Positions 49,471 to 60,996 of a stretch of DNA of 64,000 nucleotides are shown here, piece after piece. The translations under genes and the position numbers were made by a program. How positions within the stretch are numbered: the stretch's first letter is position 1; each line of letters starts with the position of its first letter. This DNA is from Pegea sp. RAD2-039. Lineage: Eukaryota; Chordata; Thaliacea; Salpida; Salpidae. The stretch covers positions 1,798,001 to 1,862,000 of the forward strand of contig JAQGEQ010000175.1 in the NCBI GenBank assembly GCA_034620365.1. Direction: 5' to 3'. Below the pieces are notes generated by a model. That model was given only the letters and a program-made list of their open reading frames with translations, ran no database searches and was not told the DNA's origin.

Positions 49471-52400
49471 TTAGAAAATTCTTAAATACTCTGCTTGCAT
49501 CTCTAGCAAGGGTGCTGTTATATAATTTCGTAAAGCATAATCTTTTGCTTTATCACCACTCGCATTTTGACAATCAACATCGATACATCTTCTACTCAAG
49601 ATAAGGGTCATCAACTTCTCATTTTCTTTACAATCTGAAACAAATTCCAACATCAAGTAACTCAGCGACTTCAGTAAATAATTACTTGTAGCATTTTGAA
49701 GACAAGTCACACCACCATTTGATTTGACATTTAAATCTGCACCATTATCAATCAGTAATTTAGAAGCTGACAGATTATTCCACTAAAAAATCAAATTGTT
49801 AATTCATCAATAACAAAAAATTCACAAAAATTGAACAACTTACTCGACAAGCACAGTGTAAGGCTGTCCAACCATCATTAGTTGTGGCATTAACATCCGA
49901 TCCAGCCAATAAAAGAAGTTTGATAGCTTCAATATTATCTTCTGAACTTGCATAGTGAAGAGCGGTATAGTTTTGAGAATCTCTGATTACAGAACAAAAT
50001 TAATATTTCTCTAAATCTACCAAAACACTTCGGAGCTAAAATGTAGTTTGCTCACCCAGCAAGAATTATGAAGTTTTATCGGTTAAGGTACAATACCATT
50101 CTGATTAGTTTATTTCAAAAGCCTCAATTTGATTCCAATAATCGACGACTCCTGTCTTTTACAACATTTATTTTGAATTCTTTAAATCTCTATCACTGAT
50201 GTAAGTTTTACAAGTCGTCAAATTGAATCAAGTTTTTATATCGAGGAAATTTAAGACCTTTGAATCATGAAAATAATAAATTTTCAAGAAGAACCATAAC
50301 ACTAGTTCTTGTATCAGCTTGACTGTAAGAGTAAACGACTAAATTGTTGTTAAATTCAGCTGGATTTAGGAAGTTTGTCTGAAAATAGTTTGAAAAATCG
50401 TCAAACATCTTCATGAAAATCAAATTTGAAGTATCTGTAAAGTTCTCTAAATCAAATAACTTATTTAACTTCCTGGCTAAAAAAACAGTTTATTCAGCTT
50501 GTAATGCAAAGTAAGATTTTAGAACGTTTCTTAAATCAGCAAAATTTCTGACGAGGGATGATCCCAAGGTTCAAGATCTTTTAAATGCACACCAATTATC
50601 ATAAAGCTACGTGAATAAAAGGGGGTTGCCCAGATGAGTAAGGGTGGTGATATCATCAGTGGTTCAGTTGTCAAGCTTCAATTCCAAACTCAATTAATCA
50701 GATTCTATTGTATGTTAGTAACTACTAATGCTAATGCAGTAATCTCGAAAAAACTGAACATTTGAAGCTTAGCTTACAAATGTTCTCCATCAAAGTCAAC
50801 AAAACAAACATCATTTTTAAATCTAAAAAATTAAATCTTGATTTCGCTTTCACTGATTTTGAGATATTCATGCCATCCACAACATCAAACAGTAGCTAAC
50901 TCGTACACCTAAATAAACCCCGTTTTCTTAAACGCTCTATTTACTCCTCGTTTCCTTCTAGTAAGTTATGATGAAAGAGTCCCAGATCATAAAATAGGGA
51001 GATGGGAATAAGCCCTTAAACTGCTAACTCTCTCACGAGTCTTTCTGTCGAATCTTTGAATTGATTATTTCAAAAAAGGTTCTAACTCATCTTCTCAATC
51101 ACAAATTACTCTTTGATTATCAATTTGCGTTCCCTCCTCAAAGATCTTTCAGTGATCAGTTGATGTTCTATCTCCAAATAATCTGATTAGTATAATTCAC
51201 AAAAAGTTTTCGATTAAGTTTTACATCTCATATTAGTAAAAAATCGATACCATAAATAACTCTGTTTCAAGTTTTCTCTGTGTGTCCAGCAGAATTCCAG
51301 AGGCAGAATTATGGGACCTCTTTTTCCAATATTTATATCAGTGATATTACAGCTTATTTTTCAACTCCAATTTTTTTGTAAGCTTTTTCCGATGATGCCA
51401 AAGTTTTCATTATTGAATCACTTAATCTTCTTTAAAATATATAGCTTCAATCTAGACAACTCTAGCTAGCTTGAGTTATTTTTTTCACCTCTTAATTATT
51501 AAACCCTTAAACTCTAACCCACCATCATTTGAATTCTATTTAAGAAACAATAAAATATCTCAGTATTCCGTCATTAAAGACCAGAAGCTCACTATAAAAG
51601 TTCATCCCAATATAAATTACAATTCTTCTACAGACGACCTTTAATCTAGAAAATATATTCTTAAGCTTGAAGCCGTTCAAAGATCGATTACTTGAACATC
51701 TTTCCTTAGATTAGATTAGATATACTCTTTTTCTCGTCCAAGCTTACTATTGAAACCAACAATATTGACGCCTTATATCTGACTTAGGACTGCTGTTTAA
51801 AATTATTAAGGTTTTTCCACCTAGTTTAAAGATTTTTTTATAGACTTCAACCTTTTTGTGTTCTCAGAAAAACGTTGTTCAAAATTAATCAAATTAAAAA
51901 CTTGAATAATATTCGATGGTTAAATAGCTTAACAGGGTTTTGAACCTCTCTTTTACTGTAATAAATTCTTTCACTTTTTCAAAAGCAAAGTTGATTTAAG
52001 TGATTTTGTTGAAAAGTGATCTATTATGCTTCTATTTTCTGTATTTGATTTGTATTTTTCTATACTGTATTATACTGATACTATTTATTTTTTATTTTTT
52101 TTATGTTAAATGTTGGTTTTCATAACTTTTTTTAATTTCTGTTTTCTGAAGTCATATTGTTTTGTGCTAACATAAGTTAACAAAAATAAAGTAAATGAAA
52201 GATTTTTTTTATACAATATTGACTTTCTTTATATTAATGAAGTCTTTTCTTGTGCTTCTCTGAACAACACTTTTTTCTTATAGTAAAAAGTAAAACTCAA
52301 TATATTCTCTTACAATAAAATTAGAAAATTACCTTTCATAGACAAAATTCTTCTTCTTTTCTAATAACACCTTAAACAGCTCCATGTCATTACGTAAAGC

Positions 52401-52898
52401 CCAAAAAAATTGTCCCTTTTCGTCTTCAGGCTTTTCTTCAACTTCTTCAAAGTCCTCACTTGAAGTAAATTTCTGTTTCAAAAAATATTTTTATTGTTCA
52501 CTAAAGACCTTGTACAAGCTTTCAAATTATTCATCATAAATTGGATAATAAACAAAAAATAAAATCATGAAATTTAAATACTATCAAATAGTTTTAAATC
52601 TATTGATTCATATCATATTTATTTAAAAGAAATTTACTTTGATTTCATCATCAGGAGATGAATGATCCGAATCAGAAAAATCAGATTCCTGCAAATAAAG
52701 CATTTTAAAAGATTTTAACATCTGGATTTTATCATATAAGATTGCAAAATTATTATTACATTATTAGAACAAATGAATATTTATAAAATAAAATTAAGAA
52801 TAATTTAAAATATTTTTTTTTATATCAGAAATTTTTTAGAATAAGATCAATAAATTTGTATATACCGTACAAACCACTGTATGCTTATTATTTGACAT
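49471..52898 (-). CDS. ANKRD49: Ankyrin repeat domain protein 49 homolog
   Basis: Small acidic-N-terminus ankyrin protein; ANKRD49 is implicated in transcription and spermatogenesis. Five exons: 52898-52866, 52688-52638, 52472-52333, 49982-49844, 49782-49471; 224 residues (human 239). An acidic N-terminus (ESDFSDSDHSSPDDE) is followed by FFWALRNDMELFKVLLEKKK, then four ankyrin-like repeats with the canonical YTALHYASSEDNIEAIKLLL, AGSDVNATTNDGWTALHCAC, RWNNLSASKLLIDNGADLNV and a divergent last one. The order and the DGWTALHCACRWNN block match human ANKRD49 (DGWTPLHSACKWNN). Intron 3 is 2,350 bases because of a decayed LINE (copy B) in opposite orientation; the other introns are short or moderate. 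Confidence 0.88.
50690..52190 (+). mobile_element. Decayed jockey/CR1-like LINE (copy B) in an ANKRD49 intron
   Basis: Plus-strand translation in shifting frames recovers an ordered reverse transcriptase: DFAFTDFEIF (near 50860), a piece equivalent to the NYRPISL-LSK-FERII region near 51000-51070, VLTHLLNHKLLFDYQFAFPP then QRSFSDQLMFYL (51075-51170), an LLF-YISDI piece and SDDAKVF at the YADD position (51310-51410), then ISDLGLLFKIIK (near 51780-51810) and LPFTVINSFTFSK-like residues (51940-51990) as in the C-terminus of this clade. Many stops and frameshifts; long dead. About 90 bases align with copy A. Antisense to ANKRD49. Confidence 0.7.
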
Positions 52899-54373
52899 TT
52901 TGAAAATCAATCAAATCGACAGAAATTATAAACAAATCTTAAATAAATTCAAACTCTAAAAAATATAAATTCTAAATGAGATATTTATCGAGTGAAAAAG
53001 AAACTTACTATTATTAACAATAAATAAACTGAACATATTTACTCTTATACAACTTTTTATTATTGGTTGCAAAGTTCAGTTACTAGCTATACAAGTTAAA
53101 AGTTTTGAAAATGGTCTGACAGATATCTTTTTAATGTAATTTAAATAGGAAATTTAAACTCTAAAACTCTTACTCTGTAATCAATAAAAATGAATTTTAA
53201 TTTTAAAAAATGTTTTCTATAATAAAATAATTCAAAAAAATTTGAAATGTTCAAGTCATTTTACAGAAATACTTCAAACAAAATTTAGTAAAAAAGACTT
53301 TATAATCGAGCTAAAATCATCTCAAAAAAATAAATGCAAAGTTTGATTTTTTAACTTTATAAAACAATTTTTCTTTAAACGTACAATAAACAAGACACAA
53401 TGATTTTACTACAAAGTTGTAATTAATGTTGTTGTTAATAATCAAACGGTTGAGTTTGGGTGAAGTACCCAATTTGACAAAATGTTTATTTTACAAATCA
53501 CCGCAATAAGTGAAAATCAGATCTTAGGATCTTTATTATGTTATTTTTCTGATGAAAAATAAATTAATAAAAGGAGAATGTTTGTGAAAATTTTGAAAGA
53601 GATTGTCTATGTATTTTCTTCATAAAAGTCAAATAAGTTGTAAATTATGCTTATTATAAGTTTGAGCTGATTTAAATTAAAATCAATTTAAATATTTTAA
53701 CATATTTTTCATTTTGATCATACTTTTTTATTATTTTAAAATATCAAATAAATTATATTTAAAATGTTATTTAGACGATTGAATAAAGTAATTGGTAATA
53801 AAATTTGCCAAACCGACAAGTTCAAGGCTGCATCGACTATCATAATTGCTTGATTTGTTTATTAGAAGTTTGTAGAAATTTATTTTTAAAGTTTTTCTAT
53901 ATTCTAAGAAATTACGCTCAACTGACTAATTATATATTTTCTTACATTATAAAAAATACCTGATGTTATATTGCTAATATATCTCGCTTAATCTTTTATA
54001 TAACTTTTATATAGTAATTTAAAACGTTCAGATTTTCCTTTGTTTATGAAATTTTCTTTATCTATTTTCTTTGTTATTTGATTCGACTTAAAAGGTAATC
54101 ATACTTTTTTGTTTAAAATATTTCAACTATGCTTTGAAGCTTCACGAGTCAGTGTTTGGATTAAACTAGTTAATCTTTTAAACGATGGTTAGATCAAATA
54201 CGCATGAACAAGTTAACAATCAAGCTGAAATTTTTATCTACAAAAATGTTTTTCTGCTATCATGCTTATACAGTGTCAATCTTATAATACTTTCTGATTA
54301 TATAGTTCATATTTTCCTTTCATTAGATATATCGTTAAGTTTAACTTCAAAAATTGCTAAGGCAGAAGGATTT
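52899..54373. other. Divergent intergenic region, ANKRD49 / HNRNPK, proximal part
   Basis: AT-rich DNA upstream of ANKRD49 and HNRNPK, which start away from each other. The open frame at 54185-54394 looks like chance. The compact hairpins at 54374-54447 are listed separately. Confidence 0.4.
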
Positions 54374-54447
54374 TGCAGTGAACTGCGCAAATAGGGTGAA
54401 TTTTTGGCCTATTTGAACATCCATGATAAGGCTTCGGCCTAATGGCT
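54374..54447 (+). ncRNA. Candidate small structured RNA (tandem hairpins with Sm-like motif)
   Basis: Consecutive self-complementary segments in otherwise featureless AT-rich DNA. First, GCAG (54375-54378) pairs with CTGC (54383-54386) around a TGAA loop. Second, CAAATAGG (54388-54395) pairs with CCTATTTG (54408-54415) around a 12-base loop containing AATTTTTGG, which matches the Sm-site consensus. Third, AGGC-TTCG-GCCT (54429-54440) forms a UUCG tetraloop hairpin, or alternatively GGCC-TAAT-GGCT (54436-54447) pairs. The strand is uncertain. No promoter elements could be identified. It might be an snRNA- or spliced-leader-like gene, a decayed repeat, or chance. Confidence 0.3.
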
Positions 54448-54747
54448 TAGAAAATTTCTTTTGTCAAAAAGATTTCTTACATTAAAATGCATATATATTT
54501 TTACCGAAGCTTATTATTTTTTTTAATTTAGTTTTTCAAGCTAAATAAGAATTGCTACAAAAAATTAGCATGTATTTATTACCTTTATAAGTTGAATTTG
54601 CGTAGACGACATTTATGTTTTTACCGCTTAGGTTCATTTGTTGGTTATAATTGTAATTTAGCACTTTTATCCCTATATACTTAAACTTAGTACCAAATTT
54701 TTCGAACAATTTTTGAAAGTGTTACTTTTTTCATTAACATTGAATGA

Positions 54748-57700
54748 ATGGCTGAAAATATGAATAGTAAGTTCTTTCTTTTCTAAAGCTATTTATCTTA
54801 ACTAAGTAGCTGCTCGTTTAACTCGTAAAATAGTTTTTGGGATGCTACCTAAATTCTTTTTATTGTAGTGCAATATTTTTTATTGCTAGCTTTATTAAGT
54901 AGTAACTTTATTTTTATTACTTAATTGCTAATAAATATATATTATTTTTAACTTTAGAAATATAATAGTAAGAAACATTTTTTTAGAATTTAATAATTAT
55001 ATTTTTGTTGCCTGTTAAATTGTATTATATTTGCCAAAGTTATTTTATTTAAATTAAATTGCTGTAAGTTATTTCAAAATAAAAAACATTAAAGAAATTT
55101 TGATAAAATTTAAATTGTTTTTATTCAAGAGAACTTTATAAATATGTTTAAAAAATCTTTTAGTTTCAGTAGGATTATTAGTCATAATTACATTTTATGA
55201 TAACTATAAGTTTAATATGTTTTGTATCTAGTATGATTTTAGATATATTTTATTTATTTGGTTATAATATCCAAATTGCTAATAATTGATGATTTAAAGC
55301 AAGCTATATAATTTTCTATATAAAGTACAAATTATCTATCATTAATTTTAATTCAATTTAATATTTTAGATGTATGATATTGATAACATAGTTTTAGTGA
55401 CTTATGACCATTACTATAATTGAGATAGTTAGATATAAATTTATAAATTAAATTTATTTTCATTAATTAAAATGAAAATATTATATACTTTTTTTAAGTC
55501 TTATGAAAAAAGTAATATTTTCTATAAAAAACTAATTTGAATAACTTTTTTTTGTGTTTATATTTGTATCAAATATTTCAAGTAACTTTGTTTCTTTTTA
55601 TTTTAGATTCCCAACAAATGCCAGCTGAAAGCAGAAATGAGCTTGATCTTAGCTTCATTGAGAACTCCTCATCAGTTGTGATTGATGATATTGATCACTC
55701 AAATCAGGGTCAAGATAATGTAGAACTACACCATGAAGATGAATCTAATTTTATTGATGATGAAGAGTTTAAGTTAGATGATTGTGTTGGGTCATCTGAT
55801 CGTAGTGGCAAAAGACCTCGTGATATTGATGATGAAGAACGTATGGACAAACGTGATAGCACGTTTAGTGTAGCAGCTCCAAAAAGAGCCAGAAATGGTG
55901 GTCGAGATGACAAGATTGAGCTTCGAATTCTTATTCCTGTCAATGTAAAATCAATTTTATGCAATTTCATATTTTATTTATAAGTTTTCAACATAATTGT
56001 TATCTATAAAGTTTCTATTTACATTTCAGACTGCTGGAGCATTGATAGGCAAAGGAGGCTCAAATATTCGCGAACTCCGGGCTGAGGTAAGATTTTATCT
56101 TTTTTTTATAAATTAATTTTTTTTTATTAAAGCGGACAAGCAGAAGAACAATCCGTTTGTTGTTTTAACTTCAGATTTTTTAATAATCTTTGCATTTCTA
56201 ATGCAAGGTATTTTGTATAATATCTAAATATAATTATTTAATTCAATCTCTATTTTATATTTATCTATTTTGCTAACTGGATGCCAGTATTTAATTACTA
56301 TCTTATTTAGCAAATGGCGAGTATCAACACCATAGCTAAACCAAATACCATTGTTTAGTGTATACGTAAAATCGGGTTTCTCCGCCTTTGCTGTCATATG
56401 CTTTAATTGTAGTCTACTTAGTCCTTAATCGACCAATACACTAACATTATTTTTTTCTTACATCTGCCCACTCCGTTCCTTCCTCAAACTGTCCGAATTT
56501 GACCTCGACTTCCATTCTAACTTGCCCTTCACCTGCAACGTCATCGCTGAATCCAACCAATGGTCATCTTAAACATCATGGTTTATTGCCTTTCCACATT
56601 GCCAATGTCATTAATTGGTTGTATTTTGTTTGTTCTTAATCGCAGTTTAAAGCTAGTATTCAAATCCCTGATAGTAATGGATTTGAAAGGTCAGTATTGT
56701 GAATATTATTCTATCATTATCCAAACGTCCTAACGCTTCCTTTTCATCCACTTCTTGTTGATGATAGCTACGAAAAGCTCAGTGTAGAATTGTTGATAAT
56801 CACTACTGAGAGTACTTTGCAGACTTTGAGAGCTTTTGCAAGAACTATTGGACATTTTCTCTCTTTTTACTCACTGCTTACAATTATTAATTTTATGTTT
56901 CAGAGTTGTAACTGCTGTTACATCAAGTATTGAAGATCTAGCCATGTTTGCTGGCAAAGCTTCTCGCTGTCTTAATGAGGTACAACTTTTTATTAATTAT
57001 TATTTATGTCAATTTTTATTGTAAGTCTTCTTACAATCTTTCGGGGCCTCGTTTTTAAAACAGTAGTTTGTGTCCTCGAAACTAAAGATGAAAAAATCAG
57101 TTTTGTGTTTAAATAGAGAGCAAGACCTCGTGATGAATGTAGTATTCGAATTCTGATCCATAAATCTCAAGCAGGAACTATCATTGGTATCAAAGGAACT
57201 CGAATTAAAGAGCTTCGAGAGGTCAGCTTCTTTTGGTTCTTTTTTTTCCTAATTTTTACTCTTGTGTAGACAACTGGCGCTAAAATCAAAGTGAATCAAG
57301 AGTGTTGCCCTGGATCTACAGATCGAATCTGTCAGATAACTGGAGCAAATGATATCTTGGTGAAGTGTGTACGTAGTGTCCTAGAATTACTACAATCGGT
57401 TAGTTCACATCAAATATTTGTATAAATTCACATTTGAAGCCCACTTCGACCACTTCTGACTTTCGACATTTTCATAATTTTAAAAATGAAGTTTTGAGTC
57501 AAAGAAATAAATTATTTAATTTTTCGGACCTTATCCAAACTAATTCACAATTAGTAGAGCAGCTGCCAACCTCAAACACTTTCGTATAATAGGCTCCACC
57601 CAAAGGTCACATCGAGAATTATAATCCTTCAATTTGTGACGATTCCTACAATTATGGTGGATTTAACGGTTTTGAAGGAGATTTTCCATTCGAACACGGC

Positions 57701-59195
57701 ATGCGCAGACGACCTGGTCTTCCAATGCGTGATCCTGGCTTTGAACCAATGCCCCCGTTCAGGAACCGTGGCCGAGGTACTTGCTTTTCTAATCATAACT
57801 TCCTGTTTATTACCTTGTAACTTTTGCAGGAAGATATCCAGATGAATTTGAAGGTACTCTCGTCAACAGTTTGTCTTCAACAAGTAACCAATTCAATTGT
57901 TGAGTAGATTTCGGACGTCGACGAATGAATGGTAACCCTGCTGGTCCAATGGGTGGTGGTCGAATGCGATATCCTCCTGATCGTCCCATGAGACGAGGAC
58001 CAAGGTGACATAACCACTTTCTACCAACTTTGATACTAAATGAAAAAATGTTGAAACGAAGTGTTAGCTAGAAAATGTAGTCAGAAAATTAAAATTGATG
58101 AAACTCCAACTCGCCTGTTCAACTTGCTGCTGCAGTAATAACAACGTGACGTCGTGCTTGAAATGACTAGTAGCTTATAGGTACTTGCTGGCTGTCTCAC
58201 ACACGTCACTCACTAAATTATTTATTGAAACAGCCAGCTGAATACCATCTTGACAGCAAACTGCTTTTGTCACCTGACTACTTTCAACCTTTTTCATATT
58301 TTTATTCCTCGCTTATAAAATTCAGATTTCTTTTATGATTTTCGCCATCAGTTGAGGAGTAGCATCAGTAGTTTTGTAGTGATTTCAGCAGCAGTCGGTT
58401 TTAGTTTTATTGTTTTTCTTTAAAGAATGGCTGGTCCTGGTCCAATGAGAAGACCTGGTCGCTTTTCGTGTCATTATGAAGAGGACAACTTTGGTGAGTT
58501 TGAAGATGACTTTCCACCTCATCCTCCTCATCATCATCGAATGGATGCTGGCGTAAGCTCTATACTGCCATCTACTGTTTCCTATTTTTATACTCTCTGA
58601 TCTTTGCAGCCCGTCAATTTTGGGAAAGATCTTGATGGGAAAAGGCAGTCAACGCAGGTGAGTTGATCTTCTTCATCTTCATTGTCTAACTACAAGATTT
58701 TCAGGTAACGATTCCCACATCGCTAGCTGGTTCTATTATCGGCGTACGAGGACAAAGAATCCGTCAAATCCGACAGGTCAGTTGCTGCTTGGATGTTGTC
58801 AATTGATCCTAGTTACCAATCTCACTTTCAGGATAGCGGTGCCAACATCAAGATAGAAGAAGAGATAGCTGGAACAAAGGAACGAATTATCACCATCATT
58901 GGTAACCAGGAACAGATACAAAACGCTCAATATCTTTTACAGAAAAGGTTTGATCCGTTTGCTCCTCACCATCGTCCTCATCTTCACTTGTGCTAATCTT
59001 CTGATGGAAGACCGGCGATTTTGTTGTTGTTATCATCAGCAACATGTTCCGGTCCTCCATCTGAAGGTTGTGCTCTTCAACGAGTCATTTCATCATCTCA
59101 TTTCTCCATCATCTACTCCTCTTCACTTACTGCCTCATTTGAATTTTATTTTTTTTATTTTTAGCGTCAAAATGTATTCTGGTGAGCGGTTTTAG
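54748..59195 (+). CDS. HNRNPK: Heterogeneous nuclear ribonucleoprotein K
   Basis: Poly(C)-binding nuclear RNA protein with three KH domains. Fifteen exons: 54748-54766, 55607-55944, 56030-56086, 56646-56689, 56904-56979, 57117-57221, 57270-57398, 57593-57776, 57830-57853, 57908-58004, 58426-58552, 58610-58657, 58705-58776, 58832-58947, 59165-59195; 488 residues (human 463). An acidic N-terminus carries a bipartite basic motif (GKRPRD ... PKRARN). KH1: [22 protein letters not shown]2: [20 protein letters not shown]; then an Arg/Gly/Pro/Met-rich linker; KH3: [19 protein letters not shown] and [20 protein letters not shown]. The end [10 protein letters not shown] matches human SVKQYSGKFF, which fixes the last small exon. 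KH3 has GVRG instead of GKGG. Several exons are tiny (19, 24 and 31 bases). Intron 1 is 840 bases. Confidence 0.95.
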
Positions 59196-60996
59196 AAATT
59201 AGAAGATCCGAAAAGCATCAAAAAAGAGAGTATCTATTTGCTCACCAAAAACTTCTTCTGTAATTTGTTTATAACATTTTAAATATATAAATTGTTAACC
59301 TGCTACCAACAAATGTTCATTTTTTTGGCTGCAATTTTGTGAGTTTTTTGCAGAAGTCTTTTCATTGAGTTCAAATGTGTAAATAAGAAAGTTTTGTCGA
59401 TGGAATAAATTTGATTTGTTGAGAAATTATTAGATATATGCTTCAAATTGTCGACTACTTGTATAAAACATTTAGAATGTTTATAATTAAATAGAAATCT
59501 TTTAACAATCGATAGATTTGGCATCCCTGAAAAGTTTTAGTTCAACCTGTAAATACCTCAGTGGAATTTTCTTCACATATTTAACTGAAATCTGATTTTA
59601 TTCCTTTGAAAGATTCGTTCCGATCAACTGATTAAAAGATAAAACTTTATTTGTGTTTTCATCATCAAATATATTCGCAGAATTCTTGAAATAAACCAAC
59701 CATCATCATTTTAAATGAGTTTGAAGATTTCATAATTTATTGAGGTTTGTTTAACAGGAAGTCTGAGTTGACAGATACCTCACTTAAAAAGCTTCCGTCT
59801 TACAACTTTATACAGACGTATCTGTAGAACATCATTTATTTCCTCATTGAACACAACAATCAAAGTAGTAGATCACTTTAATTTCTAAAAATTAGGCATT
59901 TAACAACAACAAGCTCAAAAAGCTTTTCTTGCAACAAATTTTGTGCTTAAAAGTTGTCAAGGTTGCAAAATATCAATAAATCTTTAAAATTTACCTTTTT
60001 CTAAGAATTAATTTAAATGTTTGGTTTTTATAAACATTATAAATAAAAAAATTATCATTTCGTATCTGAAGCTTACAGAATTTTGAAAATTATTTTCTAA
60101 AATAATTTTTTCGATTAAAACCCCAGAAAAAGTGACTTGTAAATATTTATTTTAAAACTTATTTAATCAGATTTAACAATAGTTAATTAGTGGACAAAAA
60201 ATCTATAAATTAAAGTTTCATAATTTTTTCTACTCAAACTTGCAGTAAAACAAAACTTTTATTATGTTACAAGGTAGAAGTTTTTGAAGAAATAAGTTTT
60301 TGGATAAGCATCCTGAAAAACAGATCTGATGTTAATTTTATATTTTTGATGAAATCTTTTGTTAAAATATTTTTACAAAAGTTTTTCTGTCAGATGTTTA
60401 TTTATTGATGAGCGAATAACAAACATCGAAAGTTTAAAATTTAAGAGAAAACGTTTTAAAGATTCCGAACATAAATTTTTAAAAAGAATTTTTTTCTTGA
60501 AAATTTATGTTCATTCTTCTTATAATATTTCTTTCCTGAAACATAAGCTTAGCTCTATGAAAATCTTCAGCGTTTTTAGAACAAGTTTGTACAAATATGA
60601 GAAGATGTACAAGATTATTTCATTATTTTATTCTGTGGATAGTTTTTATTCTAAAATTTTCTGAAGGTTTAGTATAACTTGTTAATGGTATAACCTTATA
60701 AATATAATTTGATTTTTATCTCATTAAAGTTATCGTTTGTTTAGTATACTTACAAAAGTTTTGAGATATACTAGTTTACTTCTTGTATTCCTTATTTATT
60801 TTCTATTCATATGTCATCAACAGAAGTGGATTTATGAATTAATTGAATAACAACCTAGTTGATATCCCAATAATATAAATACAATTTAAGTGATCAAACA
60901 ATAACGAAGCTATTCGAAAATACCTGACTTATTCAAGTTTCTATTTGACTTTCAAATTTTACTTTATATAAATTAATAATGAATCATTTCTTACAG
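59196..60996. other. Intergenic, HNRNPK to Ly6-domain gene
   Basis: About 1.8 kb, AT-rich. It should hold the HNRNPK 3' untranslated region and the undetected first exon of the next gene. The open frames at 59303-59524 (minus) and 60359-60664 (plus) are low complexity and lack family resemblance. Confidence 0.4.

Noticed and set aside
54185-54394. 69-codon open frame upstream of HNRNPK
   Set aside because: No homology, and the HNRNPK model explains the downstream exons without it.
54425-54455. Resemblance to the 5' end of U2 snRNA
   Set aside because: The match is short, lacks the branch-site recognition region that should follow, and the Sm-like motif lies upstream instead of downstream.
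56768-56937. Open stretch after an AG acceptor in an HNRNPK intron, reading [10 protein letters not shown]..., possible alternative KH1 exon
   Set aside because: It has no usable donor before its stop, and joining exon 4 directly to 56904 gives [16 protein letters not shown], which aligns with human GPER-ILSISADIETI.
60359-60664. 101-codon open frame upstream of the Ly6-domain gene
   Set aside because: It begins at a non-ATG codon, is low in complexity, has no family resemblance, and offers no in-phase donor for the Ly6 exon.
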